64,000 bases of DNA from an uncultured Bacteroidales bacterium (GTDB lineage Bacteria; Bacteroidota; Bacteroidia; Bacteroidales; Lentimicrobiaceae): positions 40,462 through 104,461 of the forward strand of contig CALCQV010000136.1 in the NCBI GenBank assembly GCA_937894795.1, written 5' to 3'. A program made the position numbers and the translations under genes. Of the stretch, positions 26,314-35,370 are shown piece by piece. How positions within the stretch are numbered: the stretch's first letter is position 1; each line of letters starts with the position of its first letter. Below the pieces are notes generated by a model. That model did not search any database. It saw only the letters and a list, made by a program, of their open reading frames with translations, and was not told where the DNA came from.

Positions 26314-27540
26314 ATGTACGATCGCGTTCAGGCCCACTTAACACAAGAACTTGCCGGTATAAAAGAAGCCGGTCTTTATAAGAATGAGCGGGTTATCACT
26401 TCCCCACAGGGGGCAGAAATTAAAGTTAACACAGGTGCTGAAGTACTTAACTTTTGTGCCAATAACTATTTAGGATTATCTAACAATCCAAAGCTGATTG
26501 ACGCAGCAAAACAGGCTCTTGATACTCATGGATACGGCCTTTCTTCTGTTAGATTCATCTGCGGTACTATGGATCTTCACAAAGAACTGGAAGCTAAAAT
26601 TGCAGAATTCTTTGGAACTGAAGATACAATTCTTTATGCTGCTTGCTTTGATGCAAATGGCGGTGTTTTTGAACCTTTATTAGGTGAAGAAGATGCAATC
26701 ATCTCTGACTCTCTCAATCACGCTTCAATTATTGATGGTGTTAGATTATGTAAGGCTGTTCGCTATCGTTACAATAATTCAGATATGGCTGATCTTGAGG
26801 AGCAACTTAAAGCTGCACAGGCTCAACGTTTCCGCCTCATTGTTACAGATGGTGTTTTCTCTATGGATGGTAATGTTGCCAAGATGGATCAGATTTATGC
26901 TTTAGCCCAGAAATACGATGCTATGATAATGGTTGACGAATGCCATTCAGCTGGTGTTGTAGGTGCAACAGGTCGCGGTGTTACTGAACTCCATAATATT
27001 CGTGGTAAAGTTGAAATTATTACCGGTACCCTTGGTAAAGCATTTGGTGGTGCCATTGGTGGTTTTACAACCGGTAAGAAAGAAATCATTTCAATGCTTC
27101 GTCAACGCTCACGTCCATACCTCTTCTCAAACTCTATCCCTCCTATGGTAGCTGCAGCTGGTATCAAGATGTTTGACATGATGAGTGAAACCAATGAATT
27201 ACAAGATAAATTACATGAGAATACCGCTTATTTCAGCCAGAAAATGGCAGAAGCAGGTTTTGACTGTAAACCTACCCAAAGTGCTATCGTTGCTGTAATG
27301 CTGTATGATGCCAAGTTATCACAGGAAATGGCAGCACGTCTTCTGGATGAAGGTATTTATGTCATTGGATTCTACTACCCGGTTGTTGCTAAAGGCCTTG
27401 CCCGTATTCGCGTTCAGGTGTCAGCAGCTCATACCCGTGAGCATCTTGATAAATGTATTGCTGCCTTTACTAAAGTTGGTAAGGAACTCGGTGTGTTAAA
27501 ATCAGGCTCAGATTGTGGATGTGGTTGCGGCTGTAATTAA
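26314..27540 (+). CDS. kbl: 2-amino-3-ketobutyrate CoA ligase (glycine C-acetyltransferase)
   Basis: This PLP enzyme cleaves 2-amino-3-ketobutyrate with CoA to glycine and acetyl-CoA, the second step of threonine degradation after Tdh. The 408-residue protein follows the family pattern: NFCANNYLGLS, SLNHASIIDG, VDECHSAGVVG (PLP-binding Asp and His) and TGTLGKAFGG with the PLP lysine K242. After the normal end of the family there is a short tail whose last nine residues are DCGCGCGCN, with four alternating Cys/Gly pairs. The tail is in frame and directly before the stop, so it is not caused by a frameshift. A very strong terminator follows. Confidence 0.94.
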   Translation: MYDRVQAHLTQELAGIKEAGLYKNERVITSPQGAEIKVNTGAEVLNFCANNYLGLSNNPKLIDAAKQALDTHGYGLSSVRFICGTMDLHKELEAKIAEFFGTEDTILYAACFDANGGVFEPLLGEEDAIISDSLNHASIIDGVRLCKAVRYRYNNSDMADLEEQLKAAQAQRFRLIVTDGVFSMDGNVAKMDQIYALAQKYDAMIMVDECHSAGVVGATGRGVTELHNIRGKVEIITGTLGKAFGGAIGGFTTGKKEIISMLRQRSRPYLFSNSIPPMVAAAGIKMFDMMSETNELQDKLHENTAYFSQKMAEAGFDCKPTQSAIVAVMLYDAKLSQEMAARLLDEGIYVIGFYYPVVAKGLARIRVQVSAAHTREHLDKCIAAFTKVGKELGVLKSGSDCGCGCGCN

Positions 27541-27572
27541 TCAAGCTCAATTATCCAAATATTTGACCTAAT

Positions 27573-27617
27573 ATAAAAAGAGAGGGCTGTTCAAATGGAA
27601 CAGCCCTCTCTTTTTAT
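27573..27617. terminator. Strong bidirectional terminator after kbl
   Basis: A perfect 20-bp inverted repeat (27573-27592 / 27598-27617) has a 5-base loop, a GC-rich core (GAGAGGGCTGTTC) and A5/T5 at the base. It separates the convergent kbl and the glycosyltransferase gene. Confidence 0.95.
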
Positions 27618-27646
27618 ATTAGCAATCCAACTTTCAACTTGTTGCT

Positions 27647-29158
27647 TCACTCTATTTGGTCTCCAATTTCTGATGTGGATTTCAAGGTGCCTTTTAATCC
27701 GTCAATCTTCAACATTTGGACATTAAAATAATTGTCTAATTCAGTGAAATTATACCGATCTTCAATCTTTTTCATAATAGTTTCCCTGTGAAATATCACT
27801 TTGTCGCCCACATCCAATGATTCGGCATCACAAAACTCAATGTTGACCTTCTTTTCGGCCAATTTATTCACATAATATTCAAGATGGCCAATATAATCAT
27901 CATGACAGACTTTAAAACCCTCAAGATCATGTTTTCCTTCTACCGTCTCCATAAGGTAATGACTTAAAAGGTAAAAGCTTTCTGCATCATGTGTTTCACG
28001 GGGTTTATATACTTTGTCTATAATAGTGTAGTATGGATAGAAGAAGAACATAATAAGCATTATAAATGCTATAATTCCAGGTGTTTGTGAGGAAATTGAA
28101 TACGATGAGCTTTCTCTAATATTCCTGTATACAATATAAATACTATTGGCACCAACTAAAGCAAGCAACGGAAATAGCGGAGCTGTGTACCAGGCAAGTT
28201 TGGTACTTGAAAATGAAATAAGTACTAAGTAAACCAATATGGAAAGAGTTGAATATAAAGTCAATCTTCTGATTATTCCGGTAGTAAAAATAAAAGTGAA
28301 AAAAGTTCCGGCAATAAAGAATATGAACCACGTGGAATACTGCTTATTGTAAAGCAGATCAATGTAATAGGTGAAACCATGTTTATGATTTTCTATGGTA
28401 TTAAGAAATCGCCCACCCAGCTCATTCATGCTTACAGCCTCTATATAACCATTATTAAGGTATTCCCTGGTAAGATAATAACCGCCAGTGATAAGAATCA
28501 GAATCAGCAAGTCAATATAAAGCCATTTATTTTTTAGGATTTCAATCAAATTTCGGGTAAATAGTAAATAAATGGCTACAGCCGGTAGTATCATAAGGAC
28601 CTGTACTCCTTTGGTCATAATACCTAGAATCAAGCCTATAAAGAACCAATGAATGAATTTTGATTGCTTAAACTCGGTCCATAAAAAGAATGAAAGTGCT
28701 GAAACAGTAGTAAATAGGGTAAGCATGGCATCATAATCACCGGTTCTGGTAACATGATCACCAATATACCCATCAGTAGTTATTAATATCAGAATTGCAA
28801 TTAAACCATACCAGTAGCTCTTCATGTAGCGCCATGCCACGAACAAAATAAATAAACATGTTAGCATACCGGCTATGGCAGAAGGCATTCTGAAAGCTAT
28901 TTCCTGATTACCCATAATGTTGAGAAATAGCACTTGTGACCAGATCATTAATGGTGGTTTCGTATTCCACATGTCAGGCTCACCGTGATAGTGTGTTACA
29001 ATCATATCACCATCTTTCTGCATTTCCAGAGCATTGTTAACAAGTCTGGCTTCATCCCATATTCTTACTGGTAAATCACCAAGGTGCATGAAGAGTGGAC
29101 AATATAGTAGTAAAAGAACCAGCAGGATCTTTATGGAGTTAAGGAAATACTTTTTCAT
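27647..29158 (-). CDS. ArnT/PMT-like family 39 glycosyltransferase
   Basis: This 503-residue integral membrane glycosyltransferase of the GT-C fold should use a polyprenyl-phosphate sugar donor at the outer face of the inner membrane. The first outer loop carries the acidic motif WDEAR (near residue 35), typical of PMT_2/ArnT proteins, followed by TKPPLMIW. About ten to twelve hydrophobic helices follow, with a C-terminal soluble domain of about 100 residues. The acceptor (lipid A, protein or glycan) cannot be told from sequence. It stands alone after a terminator. Confidence 0.85.
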   Translation of the reverse strand: MKKYFLNSIKILLVLLLLYCPLFMHLGDLPVRIWDEARLVNNALEMQKDGDMIVTHYHGEPDMWNTKPPLMIWSQVLFLNIMGNQEIAFRMPSAIAGMLTCLFILFVAWRYMKSYWYGLIAILILITTDGYIGDHVTRTGDYDAMLTLFTTVSALSFFLWTEFKQSKFIHWFFIGLILGIMTKGVQVLMILPAVAIYLLFTRNLIEILKNKWLYIDLLILILITGGYYLTREYLNNGYIEAVSMNELGGRFLNTIENHKHGFTYYIDLLYNKQYSTWFIFFIAGTFFTFIFTTGIIRRLTLYSTLSILVYLVLISFSSTKLAWYTAPLFPLLALVGANSIYIVYRNIRESSSYSISSQTPGIIAFIMLIMFFFYPYYTIIDKVYKPRETHDAESFYLLSHYLMETVEGKHDLEGFKVCHDDYIGHLEYYVNKLAEKKVNIEFCDAESLDVGDKVIFHRETIMKKIEDRYNFTELDNYFNVQMLKIDGLKGTLKSTSEIGDQIE

Positions 29159-29331
29159 GATGAAGCCATTCTGATTACAAATCTACGAAATTGATTTCTA
29201 TGGGTAATTACATTATAATCATTACATTTGTTGATTAGGCATGAAGATATTCAATAATAAAAGTTCATTTACTAGTTTTTCCATTCCATTGACAGGGATG
29301 AAAAGACGGATATTACATTAAAATTTTAACA

Positions 29332-30732
29332 ATGAAAATACAATTTTTAGGTGCAGCACGCGAAGTTACAGGGAGTAAACATCTGATCACTACTGCAAAA
29401 GGAAAGAAGATTCTGCTAGATTGTGGAATGTTTCAAGGAAAGGGCCTTGAAACAGAAGGTATGAACAGAGATTTGGGCTTTGAACCGGAAGAGATTGATC
29501 ACATTATTCTTGGTCATGCCCATATTGATCATTCAGGTGTAATTCCATATCTCTATAGAATGGGATTTCGCGGATCAGTGGTATGTACAAACGCAACCAG
29601 GGATTTATGTGCAATTATGTTACCCGATAGTGGTTTTATTCAGGAATCTGATACCGAGAGATTCAACAAACGTCGGGTGAAACAGGGCCTACCCCGGGTA
29701 GATCCTCTATACAAGAGGACGGATGCTGTAAAATGTATGGAGCTTTTTATTGGTGTTCCTTACAACCGAAAGTTTATGATTGATGAAGATATCAAGGTAA
29801 AGTTTACTAACACAGGTCATATGTTGGGGAGTGGTGTAATTAATATCACCATAATTGAAGATGGGAAACCTATTCGCATAGCTTATACCGGAGATATTGG
29901 ACGTCATGAGAGCCATATATTAAGAGCTCCTGAGCCATTTCCTCAGTGTGATTACCTGATCACCGAAGCCACTTATGGTGACAGACTGCATCCTGAAATG
30001 CAGGATGCTGATACAGAACTTCTCAGAGTAGTAAGGGAGACATGCGTTGATAAAGGAGGAAAACTTATTATTCCTTCTTTTGCCATTGGCAGGGCACAAG
30101 AGATTGTTCATGCTCTCAACAATTTCTATAATGAAGGGAAGTTACCTAAAATCCAGATTTATCTCGATAGCCCTCTCGCAATTGACGCTACCGAGATATT
30201 CAAGTTACATCCTGAGTGTTTCAATGATCAAGTTATGGAAGTTATGGAGACTGATCCTGATCCCTTTGGTTTCAAAAGCCTCCATTATACCAGACATGCC
30301 GAAGATTCCAAGAAGTTGAACGCCATAAAGGAGCCCTGTGTTATTATTTCATCATCGGGAATGATGGAAGCTGGTAGAATTAAACATCATCTGGCCAACA
30401 ACATAGAAAATCATCGGAATACTATTTTAGCTGTCGGTTATTGTGCACCTACAACCTTGGGAGCCAGGATATTGAATGGAGATAAGGAAGTTTCAATATT
30501 TGGCGATAAATATCAGGTTAAAGCTGATATTGAAAGAATTGAGGCATTTAGTGGACATGGTGACTACAAAGAAATGATGAATTATATAAGCTGTCAGAAC
30601 AAAGAAGAATTGAAAAAGATATTCCTGGTACATGGTGAAATTGGACCTCAGTCGTTTTATAAGGAAAAGCTAGAAGAGTCAGGATTTAACGAAATTCATA
30701 TCCCCAGGAAAGGAGATGTGGTAACTTTATAA
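29332..30732 (+). CDS. Beta-CASP metallo-beta-lactamase-fold RNA hydrolase
   Basis: This 466-residue enzyme of the KH-less CPSF73/YSH1-like beta-CASP family probably acts as a ribonuclease in RNA processing. The MBL motif HAHIDHSG (motif 2) and further metal ligands (NTGHMLGSG, YTGDIGRHE) are intact. The beta-CASP part carries SSSGMMEAGRIKHHL and ends with SGHGDYKEM and HGE. No RNA-binding domain precedes it, and it has no signal peptide. It is often annotated simply as an MBL-fold hydrolase; the exact RNA target is unknown. A clear terminator follows. Confidence 0.9.
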   Translation: MKIQFLGAAREVTGSKHLITTAKGKKILLDCGMFQGKGLETEGMNRDLGFEPEEIDHIILGHAHIDHSGVIPYLYRMGFRGSVVCTNATRDLCAIMLPDSGFIQESDTERFNKRRVKQGLPRVDPLYKRTDAVKCMELFIGVPYNRKFMIDEDIKVKFTNTGHMLGSGVINITIIEDGKPIRIAYTGDIGRHESHILRAPEPFPQCDYLITEATYGDRLHPEMQDADTELLRVVRETCVDKGGKLIIPSFAIGRAQEIVHALNNFYNEGKLPKIQIYLDSPLAIDATEIFKLHPECFNDQVMEVMETDPDPFGFKSLHYTRHAEDSKKLNAIKEPCVIISSSGMMEAGRIKHHLANNIENHRNTILAVGYCAPTTLGARILNGDKEVSIFGDKYQVKADIERIEAFSGHGDYKEMMNYISCQNKEELKKIFLVHGEIGPQSFYKEKLEESGFNEIHIPRKGDVVTL

Positions 30733-30820
30733 TTGCCGGTATACCCATTTCCACACTAATATTTTGGATTGTGAGAAATGACCGTATATGATTGCAAAAG
30801 TTCGTATTATAGAATAAACA

Positions 30821-30851
30821 AAGAAGGCTATCTATTTGAGATAGCCTTCTT
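30821..30851. terminator. Bidirectional terminator
   Basis: A perfect 13-bp stem (AAGAAGGCTATCT / AGATAGCCTTCTT) with a 5-base loop lies between the convergent MBL gene and exbD. Confidence 0.9.
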
Positions 30852-30871
30852 ACCATTAAATTAACTATGAA

Positions 30872-31345
30872 TTAATTTTCAGCTACTACTTTCTTCCGAG
30901 TGGAATAGTTAATCTTGAAAGCACCTACTTGACGGAGTTCTTGTTTTACATCAGTCACAACACCCATTCTAACTTCTTTATCAACTTTAAGAGAAGTTGT
31001 CAAAAGTTGTCTGTCAGCCTCATTGCGCTGTTCTCTTTCAGCATACACAAATTCAGCGATGTCATTAACAGTTCGGTAACTATCATTGAGTTGAATACGT
31101 GATTCAGTACCATATAACTTTGACTGAGTTGGTGGTCCGATATAGATAAAGCTTACGAGTGATTTCTTCTCAAGCTTCTGAACTTCAGTAGCTTCAGGAG
31201 GTGTTACCCGAACTTTAAGAGTTACTTCCCTCATAGTAGTGGTTACCATGAAGAAAAACAGGATCATGAAAATGATATCAGGCATAGAGCCTGTACTAAT
31301 TGATGGTAGTTCTTTAGAAGAACCTTCTTTTCTAAAACGTGCCAT
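30872..31345 (-). CDS. ExbD/TolR-type biopolymer transport protein (second)
   Basis: This 157-residue proton-channel subunit energises TonB-dependent outer-membrane transport. It has a short cytoplasmic N-terminus, one membrane helix (PDIIFMILFFFMVTTTM, whose Asp is the proton-carrying residue of ExbD/TolR), and a periplasmic domain. It is the last gene of a four-gene operon with 1-base spacing to the preceding exbD. Two different ExbD paralogues in one operon are typical of Bacteroidota. Confidence 0.92.
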   Translation of the reverse strand: MARFRKEGSSKELPSISTGSMPDIIFMILFFFMVTTTMREVTLKVRVTPPEATEVQKLEKKSLVSFIYIGPPTQSKLYGTESRIQLNDSYRTVNDIAEFVYAEREQRNEADRQLLTTSLKVDKEVRMGVVTDVKQELRQVGAFKINYSTRKKVVAEN

Positions 31346-31346
31346 A

Positions 31347-31922
31347 TTATTTTCCCCCTCCTATATCTTCTGGTTCAGCTTCCGAAATTGAAACCGGAAT
31401 TGCCTTTTGAATTGCCTCAATGCTCTTATTATCAGTAAGCTCAGAGAATTTTTTACCAAACTTTTGCTTTGATAGCTCATCGCGTAATTCATTAACAGCA
31501 GCTGTCAGTTCATTTTGAACTTGAATATACATGTCATAGGAAGTGCCACGGTCGTTTTTAAGAGAGATGATTCCTTTCGAGATCTGGAATGGCCCAATAC
31601 CAGGAATAATTTCTTCTCTTTTTTCAGGAAGGTTAGGATCATTATTCGGATTGCTTAAAAACTCTTTTGTTTCGAGTTTAAGAGTGCGAATATCACCAAC
31701 CCGTCCATCTACCATCAACCGGTCATTTTTGTTAACGAGAACGTTAAATACGTTACGTTCTTTAACATCCGGTGGAGCAGCGGTTGGATCCGGCGGAGGT
31801 GGTAACCTTCTCGAAATTCCCGAATCCGTATCCATGGTAGTCGTTACCAGGAAGAAGATCAGGAGCAGGAACGATATATCAGCCATCGAACCGGCATTGA
31901 TTTCAGGTGTTTTTCTTCTCAT
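31347..31922 (-). CDS. ExbD/TolR-type biopolymer transport protein (first)
   Basis: This is a 191-residue ExbD paralogue with N-terminal membrane helix MADISFLLLIFFLVTTTM (conserved Asp present) and a longer periplasmic domain with a proline-rich stretch (RRLPPPPDPTAAPPDV). It ends in a glycine-rich tail (PEDIGGGK). It should form a heteromeric complex with the next ExbD and with the ExbB encoded upstream. Confidence 0.92.
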   Translation of the reverse strand: MRRKTPEINAGSMADISFLLLIFFLVTTTMDTDSGISRRLPPPPDPTAAPPDVKERNVFNVLVNKNDRLMVDGRVGDIRTLKLETKEFLSNPNNDPNLPEKREEIIPGIGPFQISKGIISLKNDRGTSYDMYIQVQNELTAAVNELRDELSKQKFGKKFSELTDNKSIEAIQKAIPVSISEAEPEDIGGGK

Positions 31923-31943
31923 AATTTATCCTTTCAAGGAATA

Positions 31944-32270
31944 TTATTTTAACCAACTTGATACCTGTGACCAAAGGATGCTGATAACCACACCTGCAAA
32001 CATAATATAGGTGGCAATCAATCCTCCTCCAATAATTTTGGAAAAGTTGGGCGAAATATTATATTTATCATAAAATGCACCAACCTCTGGGGTTGAAATT
32101 GCATAAGATATTAAAAAAACTACCAAAATTGCTCCTATTCCCACCAGTGCACCTTTTGCTGACTTTAAATCGCCAAGCATTTGCACCAATGGAAATACAA
32201 TTACACCGATAACGGCGGCTATCATAAGTATATACATTATGACAAAGCCAATATTGATTGCAGTATCCAT
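31944..32270 (-). CDS. Small membrane protein of the ExbBD operon
   Basis: This 108-residue protein has three predicted hydrophobic segments (about 6-28, 38-58 and 80-102). It has no motif I recognise. Proteins of this size are commonly found between exbB and exbD in Bacteroidota, so it is probably an accessory of the TonB-energising complex. It begins 2 bases after the exbB stop, so it is co-translated. Confidence 0.75.
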   Translation of the reverse strand: MDTAINIGFVIMYILMIAAVIGVIVFPLVQMLGDLKSAKGALVGIGAILVVFLISYAISTPEVGAFYDKYNISPNFSKIIGGGLIATYIMFAGVVISILWSQVSSWLK

Positions 32271-32272
32271 GA

Positions 32273-33097
32273 TTATGCCTTTACATTTTTGTTTTTAACA
32301 AGAATATCCATAAAAGTTATAGTAGAATCTTCCATGGCGCGTAAAATTGATTCAATTTTTGAAAGCAGGTAGTTGTAAAATACCTGAAGAATGATAGCTA
32401 CGATCAAACCGAATACTGTAGTAATAAGAGCTACTTTCATACCACCGGCAACAACTGTCGGAGAAATATCACCTGCAGCTTCAATAGCATCAAATGCCTG
32501 AACCATACCTACAACAGTACCAAGGAATCCGAGCATAGGTCCTAATGCAATGAACAATGCAATCCATGATAAATTAGCTTCCAAACGTCCGGTTAATACA
32601 CCACCATAGGAAACGATTGATTTTTCAACAATCTCAAGGCCTTCTGAGTGACGGTCAAGTCCCTGATAGAAAATACTTGCTACCGGGCCACGGGTATTCT
32701 TGCAGATTTCTTTTGCTGCTGTAACACCTTCAGTTTCCAAAGCTGTCTCAACTTTGTTTAAAAGTTTCTGAGTATTAGTAGTTGAGAGATTCAGATAGAG
32801 AATCCTCTCAATAACTAAACCTAAACCAATAACCAGGCAGAGAAGAATAGGGAACATCCAAAGTGCACCACCTTCAATAAATTTCTGCTTTAGCACTTGG
32901 TGAAAAGATTGTTGAGGAGCTTCATCAGCAACAAGGCCTTCAGCCGGAGCTGCTTCGGTGGCAGCCTCTGTTTGTGCGGCTGTATCGGTAGCTACTTGTT
33001 CAGTTTGTGCAGGAGTCTGATCCTGAGCTATCACAGTGTTGATCACTCCAAATGTGAACATCCCTGCTACTGTCAAAAATGCAACTAATTTTTTCAT
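32273..33097 (-). CDS. exbB: ExbB/TolQ/MotA-family proton channel
   Basis: This 274-residue protein has a signal-like N-terminal segment, an Ala/Glu/Thr/Gln-rich acidic stretch (about 25-60), and a MotA/TolQ/ExbB domain with three membrane helices. GAIWMF-like GALWMFPILLCLV opens the first helix, and GPMLGFLGTVVGMVQAF carries the conserved Thr/Gly channel motif. It starts the operon exbB / small membrane protein / exbD / exbD. It powers TonB-dependent nutrient uptake, which Bacteroidota rely on heavily. Confidence 0.94.
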   Translation of the reverse strand: MKKLVAFLTVAGMFTFGVINTVIAQDQTPAQTEQVATDTAAQTEAATEAAPAEGLVADEAPQQSFHQVLKQKFIEGGALWMFPILLCLVIGLGLVIERILYLNLSTTNTQKLLNKVETALETEGVTAAKEICKNTRGPVASIFYQGLDRHSEGLEIVEKSIVSYGGVLTGRLEANLSWIALFIALGPMLGFLGTVVGMVQAFDAIEAAGDISPTVVAGGMKVALITTVFGLIVAIILQVFYNYLLSKIESILRAMEDSTITFMDILVKNKNVKA

Positions 33098-33177
33098 AGT
33101 TAATTGTTATTGTTTTTGTTGTTTAAAATTGAACTTGTTTTATTCCAGTTTATTGCGTTTGCTAACATTAATTTATG

Positions 33178-33265
33178 CGGAGAGAATGGGATTCGAACCC
33201 ATGATACGCTTTTGGCGTATACACACTTTCCAGGCGTGCGCCTTCGACCACTCGGCCATCTCTCC
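33178..33265 (-). tRNA. tRNA-Ser(GGA)
   Basis: An 88-nt cloverleaf lies on the minus strand. The acceptor stem is GGAGAGA/TCTCTCC with discriminator G, the anticodon loop CTGGAAA gives GGA, there is a long class II variable arm (TATACGCCAAAAGCGTATC), and the T-arm loop is GGTTCGAATCC. CCA is not encoded. It reads the codons UCC and UCU. No integrated element is seen at its 3' end. Confidence 0.97.
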
Positions 33266-33514
33266 GTAACAGGCTCAAAGTAACACTCCTTAACCCATTT
33301 TCAGTGCGCTAAATTACAAAAAAATGTGAACAATGAATTATCCTCTGTATTTTTTAGAAGATTCACACCTATTATTTAGCTATCTGATGATAAAGATACA
33401 CGAAAATATTGAATTTTGAGCTGATGGTTTTCAGCTACTTTTATTTATTAACTTTTCTGAAACTTTATTTTATACCTTTTTAGTGCGATTTGGGTATTGT
33501 ATTTAACTGATTTG

Positions 33515-34216
33515 TCAGAAAGCATATTTATATCCCACTGAAAAAAGCACCGGCATAAGCTCACTACTGAATTCAATTCCGTGGTTTTTTTTCAAATGCT
33601 CTATATAATTTTCAACTTCCGGATCTCTGATAGGTATTAATACTGCGAATGCCCAATGATTTAATTTGCCGGGATTTGAATGTAATTCTATACCTGCTCC
33701 GAATGTTGCCCCCCTGAAGATTTTACTTAGTGACCGGTCATTTATTATTCGTATGATAGCATTGTAGCCATACATTCCTGTAATGAATGGCACCACCCTA
33801 TGATCACGTTTGTTTGATTGAATTCTATAAGTAGCACCTCCATTGATGCCAACTCCTGTAAATGCATTCCCAACTCCTAAGTATATTGCGGTTTTCCTTG
33901 TCGGAGAGTACATTACATTTACTCCGGGCAATCCACCATAGTCAAGTCCTAATCCGAAACCTAAATATGTTGATGACTGGACTTCTCTTATCTTGTATCC
34001 ATATCTTATTGTGGCAACCTCACTAATTGGGATAAGCCGCTTGTATAATAATCCGTTTTCCCTGATATTATATATCACCTTAGAGGCTGTTTCTTTCAAG
34101 ATAACACAATGAATTTCATCACCATTGAATTTAACGATGGTATCCTGAGTGATTTGTGAATAAATTAAGACGGGGAACAAAAATGTAACAAACAAGAGTG
34201 CTAGGTTCTTTTTCAT
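33515..34216 (-). CDS. Exported protein, probable outer-membrane beta-barrel
   Basis: This 233-residue protein has a signal peptide (1-20, ending IYSQ). After a short region with a DTIVKFNGDEIHCVI strand pair, it shows alternating hydrophobic strands with Gly/Tyr/aromatic ends, closing on VGYKYAF, which fits a small barrel. It has no recognisable catalytic motif, and I do not recognise a named family. It is monocistronic. Confidence 0.65.
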   Translation of the reverse strand: MKKNLALLFVTFLFPVLIYSQITQDTIVKFNGDEIHCVILKETASKVIYNIRENGLLYKRLIPISEVATIRYGYKIREVQSSTYLGFGLGLDYGGLPGVNVMYSPTRKTAIYLGVGNAFTGVGINGGATYRIQSNKRDHRVVPFITGMYGYNAIIRIINDRSLSKIFRGATFGAGIELHSNPGKLNHWAFAVLIPIRDPEVENYIEHLKKNHGIEFSSELMPVLFSVGYKYAF

Positions 34217-34369
34217 GCAATCAGGAGTTGATAAAATGCTTATCTATGACTATATCAAAGTATGCGTACAATTCAATTCTCCAATGTAAAATTGTATGGA
34301 AAATGCCTTTAAATGGCTGCTTTAGTTACAACTTACGGTTTTTACATTAACAAATTATGCGCTAACGTG

Positions 34370-35290
34370 TCAATTTAAGTGTTTTGCAATAAAGCTGCAA
34401 ATTTCATCCATAGCTTCTTTGGCTTCCTTGAATGCCGGTGAAAAGAATGGGTAGCAATGTACCATCTGTTCTCCTGATTTGAATGCTATATCAACACCTT
34501 GCTCTAGTGCCTTTTTGTAAAATCTTTCACCATCGTCATACAATTCATCTGATGTCCCCGAATTAATGTATAAGGGTGGCAATCCCCTAAGGTCTCCAAA
34601 CAATGGAGATATAAGCGGATTGGTCAGGTCGTAGTTTCCGGCATAATGCTTGCTGAATACTAACCACGAATTCATTGGGGCTAGTGAAACTTTGTTTTTA
34701 GTATGGTAAGATTCACCTGTACAGGTGAGGTCTGTCCATGGTGATATTGCCACACCAGCCGCCGGTAATGCTATATTTTGCTCTTTAAGTGCAAGCAGCA
34801 AGGCAAGAGCCAATCCCCCGCCTGCTGATTCGCCTGCAATTATTATATTATCATTTGAATATCCTTTTGCAAGAAGTGCTTTATAAATAGTTACAGAATC
34901 ATCAAGCGCAGCAGGAAATGGAAATTCAGGGGCCAACCGGTATTCATAAACGAGGTTGGTATATGCACAACTTTTAGCAAATTTTGATACAAAAGCCCTG
35001 TGATCAAGGCAAGAACCTGATACATACCCTCCGCCGTGTACATACATTATAACTTTTGTTGGGTCAGATCCTATGGGTGCAATCCATTCAGATTTCATAC
35101 CCTCTATATCTTCCTCAATAACCGTCACACCTTCAGGAATCTTGGCATATCTGGCAGCCCCTTTTTCACACTGGTCCCTGAAACCCTGAATGGAGGTGTT
35201 CATATCATAGGTCTCTTTCTTAAGTTTTCCATTCAGTATGTGCCTGTTTCGCAAAAGAAAGTTAATGGCAGAAGCTTTGAATGATACCAT
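34370..35290 (-). CDS. Alpha/beta-hydrolase, HSL-type esterase
   Basis: This 306-residue carboxylesterase/lipase-like enzyme of the hormone-sensitive-lipase family has HGGGY (oxyanion hole, near residue 85), the nucleophile serine in GESAGGG, the acid in SDELYDDG, and a histidine in MVHCYPFF. It has no signal peptide, so it should act in the cytoplasm on short acyl esters. The substrate is unknown, and it is not in an operon. Confidence 0.9.
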   Translation of the reverse strand: MVSFKASAINFLLRNRHILNGKLKKETYDMNTSIQGFRDQCEKGAARYAKIPEGVTVIEEDIEGMKSEWIAPIGSDPTKVIMYVHGGGYVSGSCLDHRAFVSKFAKSCAYTNLVYEYRLAPEFPFPAALDDSVTIYKALLAKGYSNDNIIIAGESAGGGLALALLLALKEQNIALPAAGVAISPWTDLTCTGESYHTKNKVSLAPMNSWLVFSKHYAGNYDLTNPLISPLFGDLRGLPPLYINSGTSDELYDDGERFYKKALEQGVDIAFKSGEQMVHCYPFFSPAFKEAKEAMDEICSFIAKHLN

Positions 35291-35370
35291 GGTAATAAAT
35301 CTAAATTATGGTTACTCAAGAATAATTCAAAGGTATAATAAAAATATGTTGAGAGGTAAAATAAGGTTAT

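Noticed and set aside
27514..27540. Kbl tail as a frameshift artefact
   Set aside because: The tail continues the family frame without a break, and the strong terminator follows in the expected place.
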